DNA of 64,000 bases from Zingiber officinale. Lineage: Eukaryota; Streptophyta; Magnoliopsida; Zingiberales; Zingiberaceae. Location of the stretch: the NCBI RefSeq assembly GCF_018446385.1, contig NC_055988.1:164250209-164314208 (forward strand). The letters run 5' to 3'. Shown here piece after piece: positions 50,339 to 62,800 of the stretch (position 1 is its first letter; each line of letters starts with the position of its first letter). Below the pieces are notes generated by a model, which saw nothing but the letters and a program-made list of their open reading frames with translations, was not told the origin of the DNA and searched no databases. Made by a program: the position numbers and the translations under genes.

Positions 50339-53300
50339 TGAATAACTCGTTACGTGCTTGTGTGCTTCGTTGCTTGTTTCTTCAGAGATGTGCAGCGAAA
50401 ATACAAAGAAACAACTATAACAATGCTAACAAATGGATTTTACTTGGTATCCACCTCACAAGAGGTGACTAGTCCAAGGATCCACGCACACACACACACC
50501 TCCACTAATAAACACTTCTTTATGGTAACTACCAAAGGCGGAGAAGCCCTACAACACTCTCAATACAAGAAGAAGGAAAGGAAAACAAAAATACAAGCAA
50601 AAACTTACACGTTATGCAGTGAAAACCTTAACCCTAACTTCTTGTTGTTGCCCGCCTCTTGATCTTGGATCACTAACAAACCTTGCTCCAAGAACTCTTC
50701 AAGAACTAGCGGTAGAGTGGAGAAGAAGTGTGGAGAGCTGCTGGAGAGGATCAGAGATGAATCGTAAAGTCTCTGCCGAAGGAATCAAATGTCTGCGGCT
50801 TTTATCGACGCTAACGGTCGGATCTCGATCAATTGGATTGCTCCCGATCAATTGGATTGCTCCCAATCGATCGGGGAGGCTTTGAATCGATCGGCTGATC
50901 GATCCAGAGCACCTTTGTGCTCTCGGTAAATTGCTTGGATCGATCGGTTGATCGATCTAGGGCTTATCGTGCGAAATCGCAGCTCCCAATCGATCCATTG
51001 ATCGATTGGGGTATCTGGATCGATCGACTGATCGATCCAGCGCTGTTCTGTGCGATCACGCACTTGTCCCAATCGATCCACTGATCGATTGGGAGGAGGT
51101 TGTCGCGAAGATTCGCCCAATCGATCGGCCGATCGATTGGGCATGAGCCAATCGATCGGCTGATCGATCCAGCTCATGATTTCTCCCTAAAATCAAGTCT
51201 AAAGCCTCCTAAACCAACATCTGGTCAACCATGACCTGTTGGTTCATCTTGCCTAGCATCCGGTCACCCTTAACCTGCTAGAACTCACTCATCAAGTGCC
51301 CAGTCAATCCCTTTGACCCACTTGGACTTTTCTCCTCTTGCCAAGTATCCGACCAATCCCTTTGGCCTAGTTGGACTTTTCTCCTCGTGCCAAGTATCCG
51401 GTAAATCCCTTGACCTACTTGGACTTTCACCAGATGTCTGGTCAACCTTGACCCATCTGAATTTTCCCCGTGCCTGGCTTCACTCACCAGGACTTCCAAC
51501 TGCCTAGCTTCACTCACTAGGACTTTAACTTGGCTTCACTCACCAAGATTTCTAACTGCCTAGCTTCACTCACTAGGACTTTCACCTGGCTTCACTCACC
51601 AGGATTTTCTCTCTGCCTAGCTTCACTCACTAGGTCTTTCATTTGGCTTCACTCACCAGGATTTCCTTCTGCCTAGCTTCACTCACTAGGACTTTCCATC
51701 TGCCTAGCTTCACTCACTAGGTCTTTCACCTGGCTTCACTCACCAGGATTTCCTTCTGCCTAGCTTCACTCTGTAGGACTTTCTATTTGCCTAGCTTCAC
51801 TCACTAGGTCTTTCACCTGGCTTCACTCACCAGGATTTCCTTCTGCCTGATTTCACTCACTAGGATTTTCCTAGTCAAGTATCCGGTCAACCTTGACCTA
51901 CTTGACTCTTCTACACCCAAAACTGATCAAGCCCTGATCAGTGGAGAATTGCACCAACAATCTCCCCACATGAACAACTGCACCTACACTTGTCCATTTC
52001 ATCGAAGTCTTGTATTGTCAAACATCGAAACCCAAACCAAGACTCAAACTTGGTCAACCAGGTCAATCATGACCTGAGGGATATTGCACCAACACTAAGG
52101 ATCACCTATTACCCATCCTCTATCCCTATGCACGTGTAGGAAGTTCAATTCATTATTGATACTACCCCATGGTGGTCATGCTGGAGTGCCATCTCTATTA
52201 ACATCCAATGATACCTAATGGAAGTGATTCCTATAAAGTTTGGTTCAAAGGATACTCTTGTCACTACAACCCCCCAGTCATACATCTACAAGAATATATA
52301 AAACACTTGATAAAATGAACATAAAAATAACTCAATAAGCCTAATTCTATACTTCCTTGTAGAGAATTACTCTCCCTTTCAAAGCAATACTCTAGATGTC
52401 CGGTTAAAGAGTTACCCTTGTCACTTGCCCCCCCCCCCAATCTAAAGGGTAAATAAAACCATATAATTATTCAATCATACATGAGATTTAAGCATAAACA
52501 TATCATTCACACATAAGATCAAATGAATACAAGGAATAAGTACTGTCATATGGAAAGAAAATTAGCAAATCCATGAGTATACAATAATTACACATCATAA
52601 TTACTCTCTTAATCCTAGAACAATAAGATATAATCCATAACAAGAAGGCATGAATCCAAAGATATTGAAATTTTAAGTTCAAAACTTGATCTAAAGAGAG
52701 AGGGGGAAAGAGGCTATTCCAAGATGTCGAGTAATCTTTGGATCCAATTCTACACTTTCGGAGTCGAAGAAGATGATAGAAACGATTTTGGATCTTTAAT
52801 TGGAGTGCGAAGAGGGCGTAGATCTAGATCAAGATGGATCTCCCAAAGGGGAGAACCTTCCATCACTTGAAAGGGGGATAACTCCCCTTTTATAGGTAGG
52901 GCACGACCCATGTCATGATCTTGCCCTTTGGCACGACCTAAGATTGAAGTTGCTCATCTTGAGTGACACGACCGTGCCTTTTGACACGGCCATGGTGTGA
53001 CTCCTGTAGGTTAGAAATGGCACGACCATATGAAATCACACGACCAGAGATTGATCTTGTTATGGTGAGGTGACACGACCATGTGAAACCACACAACCAA
53101 AGTTTTATCCTTCCCTGGATGAGTGGCACAACCATGCCTTTTGGCACGACTGTGTGCTATTGCTCACGGGTGAAGGGTCACGACCGTGTGAAACCACATG
53201 GCTAGGGCTTTGCTCTTCTTCTTTTGTCTCTCCGAAGCACATTTCAACACCATTTTCTCTTCGAAAATGCATCCTGTCAATAGAAAATAAAACAAAAGCA

Positions 53301-53430
53301 GATTTCTAATAAAGGGAATAATTATGCTGAACATATGATAGAGGAGTAAAAATGCATAGAACATACGCAAAGAAAGTAAGTGAATGTACATTAAAACATG
53401 CATAAAAATATATATATTCTACACACGTCA

Positions 53431-56400
53431 CAAAACCTAAGGAAGCCAGTAGGAAGTGAGTGGATCATCTATTCTGGAAATAAGATGTGCTCACATGTGG
53501 AGGCAATTAGAATATGCATTTTAATTTTAGATAGTGATTTTGTTTTAAAGTTAGAAAAATATTTTATGTTCTTGATTTTGCAAGAAATTTAATTTCTATT
53601 TCAAAGCTTATACTTTATGGATACTCTTTTAAATTTTTAAATAACTCTGTGAGTTTATTTTATAAATCCAATCTTGTTAGAAATGATATAATGATTGATA
53701 ACCTTTATTCTATATCTTTGCAAAATAATAGCAATATCACTATGCATGTTTGAGCGAGTATTAAAAGATATGTTATAAATGAGGATTCCTCTACTTTGTG
53801 GCATCGAAGATTAGGACATATCTCCATAGAGAGGATAAAAAAATTAGTAAATAAAGTACTTGGTACTTTAGATTTTACTAATTTTGAGACCTGTGTAGAT
53901 TGCATTAAGGGAAAGCAGACTAACAAATTCAAAAAGGGTGCTAAGAGAAGTACTGAAATATTGGAGATCATATATTCAAATATATGTTATCTTGATATGG
54001 ATATACATGATTTGAAATACTTCATCTCTTTTATTAATGATTATTCACGATATATGTGTATCTATATGCTTCATAATAAGAATGAAGCATTAGACACCTT
54101 TAAGATATTTAAGGCGGAGGTATGAAAATAATATGAAAAATAAATTAAGATTATGAGAACAGATAGAGGTCGAGAATACTATGGTAGATATATTGAGAGT
54201 GGACAAGTACTTGGTCCATTTGCAAAGTTTCTTCAAGAAAATGGGATTATTGCCCAATACACCATGCTTGGTTCACCAAACTAAAATCTTTAATGGACAT
54301 GGTTAGGAGTATGTATAGCAACTCCAAACTTCATAAATCCTTGTGGACTGAAGCTCTTAAAATGACATTGTATATATTAAATCGAGTTCCAACTAAGGTT
54401 GTTTCAAAGATGTCATTTGAGTTATGGACATGTTGAAAACTGAGTTTGCTACATATACATATTTGGGGAAGTTTTTCCGAAGTAAGAGTTTATAACCTAC
54501 AAGAAAAGAAACTTGACCCAAGGACTATAAGTGGGTATTTCATTGGATATGCCAAAAAGTCTAAGAGATATAGATTTTATTGTCCATCTCATAACAATAG
54601 AATTGTGAAATCAAGAAATGCAAAATTTCTTGAGAATGACTTGACTAATGGGAGTGATTATTCTTAAAACATAGTTTTTGAGAAATAGCATATTAATGAT
54701 CAACCATCTTGTTCAAGTTATGGATAGAATATCATTCACACCCCTCAAGCTCAAATGAGTGTTAAACAACCAATTGAGGAGATTCCATAAAATATTGATA
54801 GAAATCTAGTCGATCAAATTGTTAATGAGAAACAACAAGGAATTACTCAATTGATTGAACAACAAGTTCCCCAAAAAGATAACTTAAGAAAATCTACTAG
54901 AATAAGAAAATCAGCAATACCTACTGATTATGTTGTGTATCTATAAGAATCATATTTTAATGTTGGAGCCGAAAATGATCCTAAAACATTTTCACAGGCT
55001 ATGAGTTATAGTGAATCAAAGTTTTGGTATGATGCTATGAAAGAAGAATTGAGTTCTATGACATCTAATAGAGTTTGGGATCTTGTCGAGTTGCCCGATA
55101 ATGCAAAAACCATAGGATGTAAATGAGTTTTCAAAACAAAGGACTTATTGGGCAACATTGAGAGATATAAAGCAAGACTCATGGATAATGGATTCACTCA
55201 AAGGGATGGAATCGACTACAAAGAGACATTATCTTCTGTCTCTAAGAAAGATTCCTTTTACATTATTATGTCATTGGCTACACATTTTAACTTAGAATTA
55301 CAACAAATGGTGTGAAAACTACATTTCTTAATGGAGATATAGAGGAAGAGGTTTATATGAAACAACTTGAAGATTTTTTTTTTCTCTAGTAATGGTGAGC
55401 ACTTGGTGTGCAAGCTCAAGAAATCCATATATGGATTAAAACAAGCTTCCCGTCAATGGTTTTTGAAATTTCATGATGTCATCTCTTCATTTGATTTTTT
55501 GGAGAATGTCATGGATCAATGTATATACCATAAGGTTAGTGGGAGCAAGATTTATTTCCTTATTTTCTATGTGGATGATATTTTACTTGCAATCAATGAT
55601 AAGAGTTTACTATATGAAGTAAAACAATTTCTCTCTAAGAACTTTGATATGAAAGATATGGGTGATACTTCTTATATCATTGTCATTAAGATATACAGAA
55701 ATAGATTTCAAAGAATCTTAGGCATGTCTCAAGAAACCTATATCAATAAAGTTTTAGAGATTTTGGATGAAAAATTATTTACCAAATATAACTCCCATTG
55801 TGAAAGGTGACAAATTCAATATGGATCAATGTCCGAAAATGACTTTGAAAGAGAACAAATGAAAAACATTCCTTATGCTTCTGCTATCGGAAGCTTGATG
55901 TATACTCAGGTCTACACTAAACCTGACATTATATTTGCTGTTGGTATGTTGGAAAGATATCAAAGTAATCAGAGTATAGACCATTGGAAAGATGCAAAGA
56001 AGGTGATGAGATACCTTCAAGGGACTAAAGACTACATGCATGTATTTAGATGAGTTGAGAATTTAAAAGTGATTGGCTACTCTAATTCAGACTACGTCGG
56101 CTACATTGATTCATGAAAATCAACTTTTGGATATATTTTTATACTAGCCGGTAGAACTGTGTCTTGGAGAAGTGCAAAGCAGACCTTGACTGCTACTTCT
56201 ACTATGGAGGCTGAGTTCATATCTTGTTTTGAGGCGACCTCGCATAGTGTTTGGATGAAAAGTTTCATTTAGGGGCTTAGAATTATGGATTCTATTTCTA
56301 ATTCATTGAGGATAGATTGTGATAATTTAGCTACTGTCTTTATGGCTAAGAACAATAAAAGTGGGAGTCGAACTAAACATATCAACATTAAGTATCTAGC

Positions 56401-56545
56401 CAAAAAAGAACGCGTTAGAGATAAGACAGTGGTTATTGAGCACATTATCTCTGAATTGATGATTGCTAATCCTTTGACTAAAGGCATGCCACCATTGAAA
56501 TTTAGGGATCAAGTAGAGAAGATGAGACTTGGTTCCCTTATGTAA
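53431..56545 (+). pseudogene. Copia-type pol relic (integrase, reverse transcriptase, RNase H)
   Basis: Domains come in Copia order but are broken by stops and frameshifts. A GAG-pre-integrase/zinc domain has WHRRLGHISIERIK with CVDCIKGK (53796-53930). Integrase core remnants follow (53990-54300), then a C-terminal GYFIGYAKKSKRYRFY (54530-54580). A reverse transcriptase region has YGLKQASRQW (about 55428) and the active-site strand FYVDDILLA (about 55566). RNase H remnants with STMEAEFIS lie at about 56200-56225, and the frame ends at LGSLM (56543). It joins the gag-protease part at 39690-43291 as one element of the Tnt1-like Copia type. It is inactive. Confidence 0.82.
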
Positions 56546-56779
56546 TTTTTGTTGTTAGAACAATTTGGTTATCAATGAAACTCAGTGTTGCAGGTAAATC
56601 TTAGTAGCGCTCGAATGGTGGTTTCACCAATTTAAAGTGGTCCTGCTCTAATACTAATTGTTAGATAAAAAGATCGAGAGGGGGACTGGTGAATAGCGCT
56701 CATGACTTTTTCACATTTTCGTAAATCAATCGAGAGTAAACACAGTGGAAAGTAAAAATAAAGTAAGAGAAATTACTAA

Positions 56780-59722
56780 TGTTGGATTGAGTCACATGTG
56801 AGAGGGGGTGAATCACGTAGTTTTGAAAACTTCTTTTTTTTTTTTGAAATTTAAAAGATAAGTACATAGCGGAAAATTAAGAAGAAAAAGAACACACGAA
56901 AATACAATCGTTTTTACTTAGTTCGGAGCCTTCGACGACTCCTACTCGAAGACTCAGGTCCCGTGAATCTATTGATGGGTAATCCATTAAAATACCTCTT
57001 CTGGTACTTCTAGAAGAGGGACTCGAGTACAAAAAAAGTTAGAACAAGTGCAACATCACACACTTGTTCTTTTGCAATAATTAATTACAAAAAAGAAACT
57101 TTCATTACTGACACATATGAATCGAAGTGAGAGGGCTCGAGTGTCGATATCGATGTGACGGTCACGATCGAAAGTCCTCGAACCAGTAGTCGAGTATAGC
57201 ACCTTTGCAGCAGAGTCACAGCAGGATGTCGGAGTAGTCAGAACCTCAAATAGACGCATAGTAGCTCGCATAGTAGTTGTTGAATGAAGTTTGGTCGAGA
57301 CTACCTTAAATAGGGCATGGAAGGCACCTTCCATTGGTGTTGAAGGTGCCTCCAATGAGAGAAATTTTATCCCGACTTTGCTGTGCCTTATTTGTGCTGA
57401 GATCCAAATTTTATCCCTTGGAAGATGCCTTCAAGCCATTTACAGCGCCTTCCATAAATAGTGTGAAGGCGCCTTCCAATGCTTGAAGGCGCCTTCCATA
57501 AATAGTGTGAAGGTGCATTCCAATACTTGAAGGCGCCTTTAGATACTATTCATTCGAAGGTTTTTTGTTCCTTTTGCCCTGCAAGTTGTGTTAGTCCAAG
57601 ACTAAAAAATCTAACTTACAAAACAAAGTTAGCACAATAAAAATAAGAAATAGTAATTAACTCCTGTCCTCCTAGGACCAGGAACTAGTCAAGGTCTCAG
57701 ATCAAGGATCCAAAATGGACTTAACCTAGATCGATGCCTACTGTCCCTCAAACAGGACGTGTCCTCACAAAGTCATTCTCCTCCAGTGATTTACCTTTAC
57801 TTACCACCTTGCAGCCGGTTGACTAGTCTTCTGACCACCAGGTGTTCATGTCAGTTGTTCGGTTCGCAGACCCAACTAGATTTTTGCCAGTTGTCCGGTG
57901 CCTCAGACCCAACCAGGCTTTCTGCTAGATATCCGGTCAGCCTGTTGACCTATCTAGACTTTGGACCAGTTATCCGGTCCTGTGGACTTAGTTGGATTTC
58001 AGCTTGGTGTCCGGTCCTTCAGACTTTTCAATTCATGCACACTTGGTAACGCAATTAGATCAAAAAATACTAAACTTATGTTACTTGTCATTCATCAAAA
58101 CTTGAGTTAGAACGTTACTATTGTTGGTACAACCGACCTCTAGGGTTTTGATGTTTGACAATGAAGCTTAGTCAGGTAAGTTTGACCAAGGGTTGATTCA
58201 AATAAGACTTGATGTTTGGAAGAGAAAATCCTAGTTAGGACTAGATGACTAGCAAGGGTAAGTCCTAACCGAAGGATAGGCAGGTGAGAAGTCTACTGAG
58301 TGACTAGTTCTAACTAGAGATTAGGCAAGAGGAAGCACTAATGAGTGAAGCCAGACTCTAGTGAGTGAAGCTAGGTGATTGAAGTCCTGGTGAGTGAAGG
58401 TAGGCAATGGAAGTCTTGGTGAGTGAAGTCGGACCCTAGCAAGTGAAGCTAGGTGATGGAACTCTTAGTGAGTGAAGCCAGACAATGAAAGTCTTAGTGA
58501 GTGAAGCTAGGCATCCCTAGGGGAAGGTAACCCTAGGTAATATGTGATCAACTGGTTTTCGATCAATCACGGGCCATCAACAGGACCAGCGAATTATTAA
58601 TAATGTTAATACCATTTTGTCTTTTCCATTTTATATCTATTGTGCTAACTCAGTGTTACAGGTAAGTCTTAGTAGATCAGTTTGATTATATACTAAGCAA
58701 AGTCAGAGAAAGTTCAAACATGTTTGAAGAACCAGATGTTTACCAGGTAAGTAAAGATAAGTCACTAGAGGTGAGTGACTTTTTGAGGACGCATTTCGGT
58801 TGAGGGACAATAGGTGTCGATCCAGGTTAGGTCCATTTTGGATCCCTAATCTGAGACTTTGACTAGTTCCTGGTCCTGGGAGGACAGGAACTAATTACTA
58901 CTTCTTATTTTTCACTGTGCTAACTTTGTTTTACATGTTAGATGTTTTAGTTTTGGACTAACACAACTTGCAGGGCAAAAGAAGTAAAAAGCCTTCGGAT
59001 GAACAGTACTTGAAGGCGTCTTCAACGGTTATGGAAAGCGCCTTCGCACTATTCATGGAAGGCGCCTTCCACAGGATAGAATTTAGACCTTGTCGTGGAA
59101 AGAAGTCGGACTATTAGAGATCAGATTTCTCGGGTTGGAGGCGCCTTCAATGGCTATGGAAGGCGCCTTCCAAGATCTTTATAAGGATGCTCATCCAAAG
59201 CTTCAAACACAACACTCATACAAACTTCTACGCATCCAAATAGCTTTCCGACTACTCTGGGCTCCTACTGCGCCTCTATTGTGAAGTTACTGTGTCTGAC
59301 TACTGCTCCAAAGATTTATGATCACGACCAGCAGACTGACACATAAGCTCTCTCACATCTAGGTGTTGGTAACGGAATTATTTCCTTGTATTTAATTATT
59401 GCAAAAGAACAAGTGCAGTGTGTTGCACTTGTTCTAACTTTCCTTATACTCGATCTCCTCTTCCGGGGATACCGAAAGAGGTATTTTAGTGGATTACCCA
59501 TCGATAGGTCTGTGGGACCTGGGTCTTGAAGTAGGAGTCGCCGAAAGCTCCTAACCAAGTAAACAGCTTGTGTTCGTATGATTTTGTCGCTTATTCTCCG
59601 CTGCGTTCATACTTTGATTTGAAAACTGAAAATACTGATTTTTGAAAACCACATGATTCACCCTCCCCCCTCCCCCACACCTCACATGCGACCCGATCCA
59701 ACAAGTGCAAATTTCACCAACA
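56780..59722 (-). mobile_element. Family B-like solo LTR nested in family C LTR, TSD ACTAA
   Basis: The left end TGTTGGATTGAGTCACATG (56780) and right end TTTCACCAACA (59722) are flanked by ACTAA at 56775-56779 and 59723-59727. Without the inner LTR it is about 1361 bp. It contains repeated GAAGGCGCCTTCC palindromes (57425-57540) and CTAGATA...TATCTAG modules (about 57926-57958). Confidence 0.75.
58122..59703 (+). mobile_element. Family B LTR in the opposite orientation, inside the previous one
   Basis: It begins TGTTGGTACAACCGACC and ends CCCGATCCAACA (1582 bp). It carries GTGAGTGAAGC modules (58340-58510) and GGAAGGCGCCTTCC palindromes (about 59058 and 59158). Flanking 5-mers ACTAT and AGTGC do not match, so either the duplication has mutated or it arrived by recombination. 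With its host LTR it forms a diverged inverted pair. Confidence 0.7.
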
Positions 59723-60966
59723 ACTAACACTTTTCTTTTACTTAGTTTGGAACTTGTGACGACTTCTACTCCAAAGCCTACGATCGACGATCACTTTTGT
59801 TGGATAATTTATTATCAATTTGAAGTATTACAAAAAAAAATCTTGATTACAATGTAAATGCGAATGTATAAATGTTATTGACAACTAAGGATTTGGAGAC
59901 TTGAGCTTTCGGTCGTTGAAACAGTATTTTAGCATCATAGAGTTGTTTCTGGAGCAGCGCATAAGAGAGAACATCATTGGAATTGATGTTTTGAAGGTGC
60001 TAGTTGAACCCTCCTTTTATAACCCCATCCGGGCCCCTGAACTCCTCCCCAGAAGCCCCCACAGGGTTGACATAGCATGCTCTCATCAAAACTTCATCCA
60101 ACAAGTTTTATCCATCTCCAAGTGCCCAGACAGGTCCGAGCGCCTAGACGGTTGATGTGGATCAGCTAATCGAAGGGTGACACAACAACTTAAAGATGAA
60201 TTTTGCCTAGTCCAGGTGCCTAGACCAGTCCTGGCACCTGGACCAGTCTGGGTGTCTCCTGTGACGTAGGTTGGCCACCCGACGCACTCCTTCTCAGCCG
60301 CTGTCCCGGGTGCCTGGAGCAACTCTGAGCGCCTGGAGGTCTGGGTGCCTAGACAAGCTCCGGGTGCCTGGAGCCCTTTTTCCAACCTTTGATTTTCTGC
60401 AATATAGAGTTAGTCCAACAAGCAATAATATGTAAAGCATAATATTATTTAATAGTTTTCGGATTGTCCTGTTCTGACTTTAAATTTTATTGAAACTCTA
60501 GGTCGGACCAACATCTACTTTTCTCTGTATGGGGAACACGTCCTTACCTATTCCTCTCAGGAGAGTTTACATTTTGCCAAATTGGTCCTTCGGATCATTT
60601 GGACTTTTGCTCAGCATCCGAGACCTCAGGACTTTTCGCTGAATGTCTGAACTCCAACTGGTCCAGTCTTTCACTTGGTGTCCACGACCCTAGGACTTCT
60701 GCTCAACGTCCTTGACCAGCCAAGACTTCGCCCAGTTCCCCAGACCAAGACTTCCTTGCATAGCTGCAACTAAGACTTTCCACTTACTTAGTGTTCACCA
60801 GGACTTCTTTACCTAGGCTCAACTAGGACTTTCGCCTTCCCTAAGATCACTTATGACTTTCCTACACACTCAATCAAACTTATTAGAACCATAACAAACC
60901 TTAACTTTGAACCCTTTATTATTATCAAAATTTAGGTTCGATAATCTGGTGCTCCTTATACCAACA

Positions 60967-62240
60967 CAACCCTCCTTGTGCCTCTAGTGCTGGCCAATCC
61001 GTTATCAATGTTGGCCAACACTCCTCCTGTGCATCGCAAATTGAGCTGATTGAACCTATTCAACTAAAATTGAACAAAGCAAAAATTTCTTGACCTAGCC
61101 AAACTGATCGGACTTTCCAATAAAAAACAAGTAAACTAAACTAATAAGATATCAATTAATGCGATTAAATTGATAAAATATCGATTAATTCAATTTTTAA
61201 CTAAATTATCTAAACTTTACATGTCAAATCATGGCCATGTGACCTATGCTTAATATTAGTTTATTTGATTTAATCGATTTAGAAATTTGAAAACTAAAAT
61301 TGACCTAGATTTTCCAAAATAACTGATATTTCCTTTGAAATATTGAATTTCTAAAATAATCGAATCGAATTTTTAAATTCAATATGTTAGATTAGTTAAT
61401 TCAGTTTAACTAAACTTTTGCTCCAGTAGATATAGGGAACAGCCTGTAAATATTTGTATGTATAAATTCTTAAATATCTGAGGTCATGTTAGGCTTCAAA
61501 TTTCCTTTTATCGGTTTGTTTCTCCTTTATCCAATTAATATGATCATCTAAATTTTTATAATCAAAGGGGTCTAAAATTCGACTGACCCAAGTTTCTCTA
61601 TTCTCCATCTGGATATATTTTTGTGCCATAATGTATCCAAATTCTCACTGATTAATTTTCTTTTTACACGTCGTGTGCTTAATTGTAGGGCTTCATTACA
61701 TGAAGCAATAACATCAATCAAGTAAAGATTATCATAAACATATAAAGAACTAGTTCCAGTCAATTTTGAATCATGAAACAAACAAATAAACTTTTCTATT
61801 CTTAATAACTGAATTTGTCCAAAGTATAAAATAAAAATCAAATTCCATCTAAAAACGGTATAATATATGTCTTATCAAGATTCAAATAAAAATTAGTTTT
61901 TACCAGGAATTTACTTTCTCATTTTCTTCCACTTGAATTGTCTAGTGTCACCGACATAGATATATCATCCATCATCCATCATCCATCATCCATCATCCAT
62001 CATTATTTGACTTAAGCAATAGAGACAACTCTACAAGACACACCGATATAAATTGTTCCGCTAGAATCTATCTCCAAGTGCATTTAGATACCAAAGTAAA
62101 TATCAGGACAAACCAAATTAAGAAACACAGCTCTCTTGGCATGCCAAGCATGATGAACAGTAAGGAATTGTTTGAATTAAGTTTAAACACGGTCTAAATT
62201 TTATTAAAATTTTCTCTACGTAACATAATCATATTACATA
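60967..62240. other. AT-rich spacer
   Basis: No gene supported. A 7-bp microsatellite lies inside at 61973-62003. Confidence 0.45.
61973..62003. repeat. Microsatellite, 7-bp unit ATCATCC
   Basis: About four to five uninterrupted units. Confidence 0.9.
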
Positions 62241-62244
62241 ACTT

Positions 62245-62575
62245 TTACGGGGAGATTCGGAATAGATCAAGATGATCGAGTACGGATACTTATGGGGAGA
62301 TCCAGAGTAGATTAAGATGACCAGATACTCACGAAAAGACCTGGATCATGAGAATAATTGTAGTCCTTCGTTTAAGAGGAGAATTATTGGGGTTCAATCA
62401 AAGTCTCATATTGAAAAGATTTGGTAAAGATCATGAGATTAAAAAGATGTATACATATATTTTTATTGACATGAAATTTTTTAGGGAGAACTCAATAATA
62501 AAATCATGAGGACCTAAATCTAAAATAAATAATATCATGTCATCATAGATATATGGACATCTTTTGAGCGTAATG
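62245..62575 (+). mobile_element. Decayed remnant of the TRIM family
   Basis: TAGTCCTTCGTTTAAGAGG, followed by ATTATTGGGGTTCAATC, corresponds to the internal 3' end, polypurine tract and LTR start of TRIM copy 2. The words AAAGATCATGAG, GGGAGAACTCAATAATAAAA and ATAATATCATGTCATC follow in LTR order. It is strongly diverged; only internal DNA and one LTR are recognisable. Confidence 0.6.
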
Positions 62576-62800
62576 AATTATAAGGTTCTGTTAAAAGATC
62601 CTGTTGCGAAACAGTTGCGACCATTTAAAATTAATATGAAATTATTGTCTATCGTGTTTACAGATAATGATTTAAAATTATTATTATTTAGTGCACTTTT
62701 AATAATAGTATTTGATGTGAATGGGATTTAGGGTAAAGGAGAAATTAGTACAAAAGTGAAAGGTAATTTGGTAAAAGTAGAGGATAGGGTTTTAAAAGGA
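62576..62800. other. AT-rich spacer before GC-rich block
   Basis: No coding or structural signal seen. Confidence 0.35.

Larger units (their letters stand above)
43567..52094 (-). mobile_element. Family A gag-only LTR retrotransposon, copy 2 (complete), TSD CTAAG
   Basis: The 5' LTR is 49562-52094 (1791 bp after removing the nested TRIM and its duplication) and the 3' LTR is 43567-45356 (1790 bp). CTAAG flanks the element at 43562-43566 and 52095-52099. The priming site TGGTATCAGAGT (49548-49559, - strand) and the polypurine tract AAAAAGAGGGAGA (45358-45370, - strand) sit in the right places. The internal region holds gag (49428-47616) and about 2.2 kb of non-coding DNA. No pol gene is present. 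The two LTRs differ by scattered substitutions and one roughly 20-bp duplication in the 5' LTR near 50825-50855, so the insertion is not brand new. Confidence 0.9.
49562..52094 (-). repeat. 5' LTR of family A copy 2 (interrupted by a TRIM)
   Basis: It runs from 52094 (TGTTGGTGCAATATCCC on the - strand) to 49562 (TCCCAACA). The TRIM at 49602-50338 split it near its end, right after the G-run. It shows the same hairpin modules as the other LTRs. Confidence 0.88.
43292..53430. mobile_element. Solo LTR, possibly Athila/Gypsy-like, holding family A copy 2
   Basis: The Copia relic stops at GCAAGG (43291) and resumes near AAACCTAAGGAAGCC (about 53431). Between them, once family A copy 2 and its CTAAG duplication are removed, lie about 1.6 kb without coding capacity. 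It contains repeated GGCACGACC and GACACGACC words (52900-53200), seen in some plant Gypsy LTRs. I could not define an exact target duplication, so the ends and the class are tentative. Confidence 0.45.
56659..60966 (-). mobile_element. LTR of family C with priming site, holding nested LTRs
   Basis: On the - strand it starts TGTTGGTATAAGGAGCACC (60966) and ends TTTTTATCTAACA (56659). Just inside is a decayed priming site TAGTATTAGAGC (56645-56656), so this was a 5' LTR and a little internal sequence survives to the left. Without nested inserts it is about 1360 bp. It contains CCAGGTGCC...GGCACCTGG-type paired words (60210-60240). The rest of the element is absent; the Copia pol relic lies there instead. 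Confidence 0.65.
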
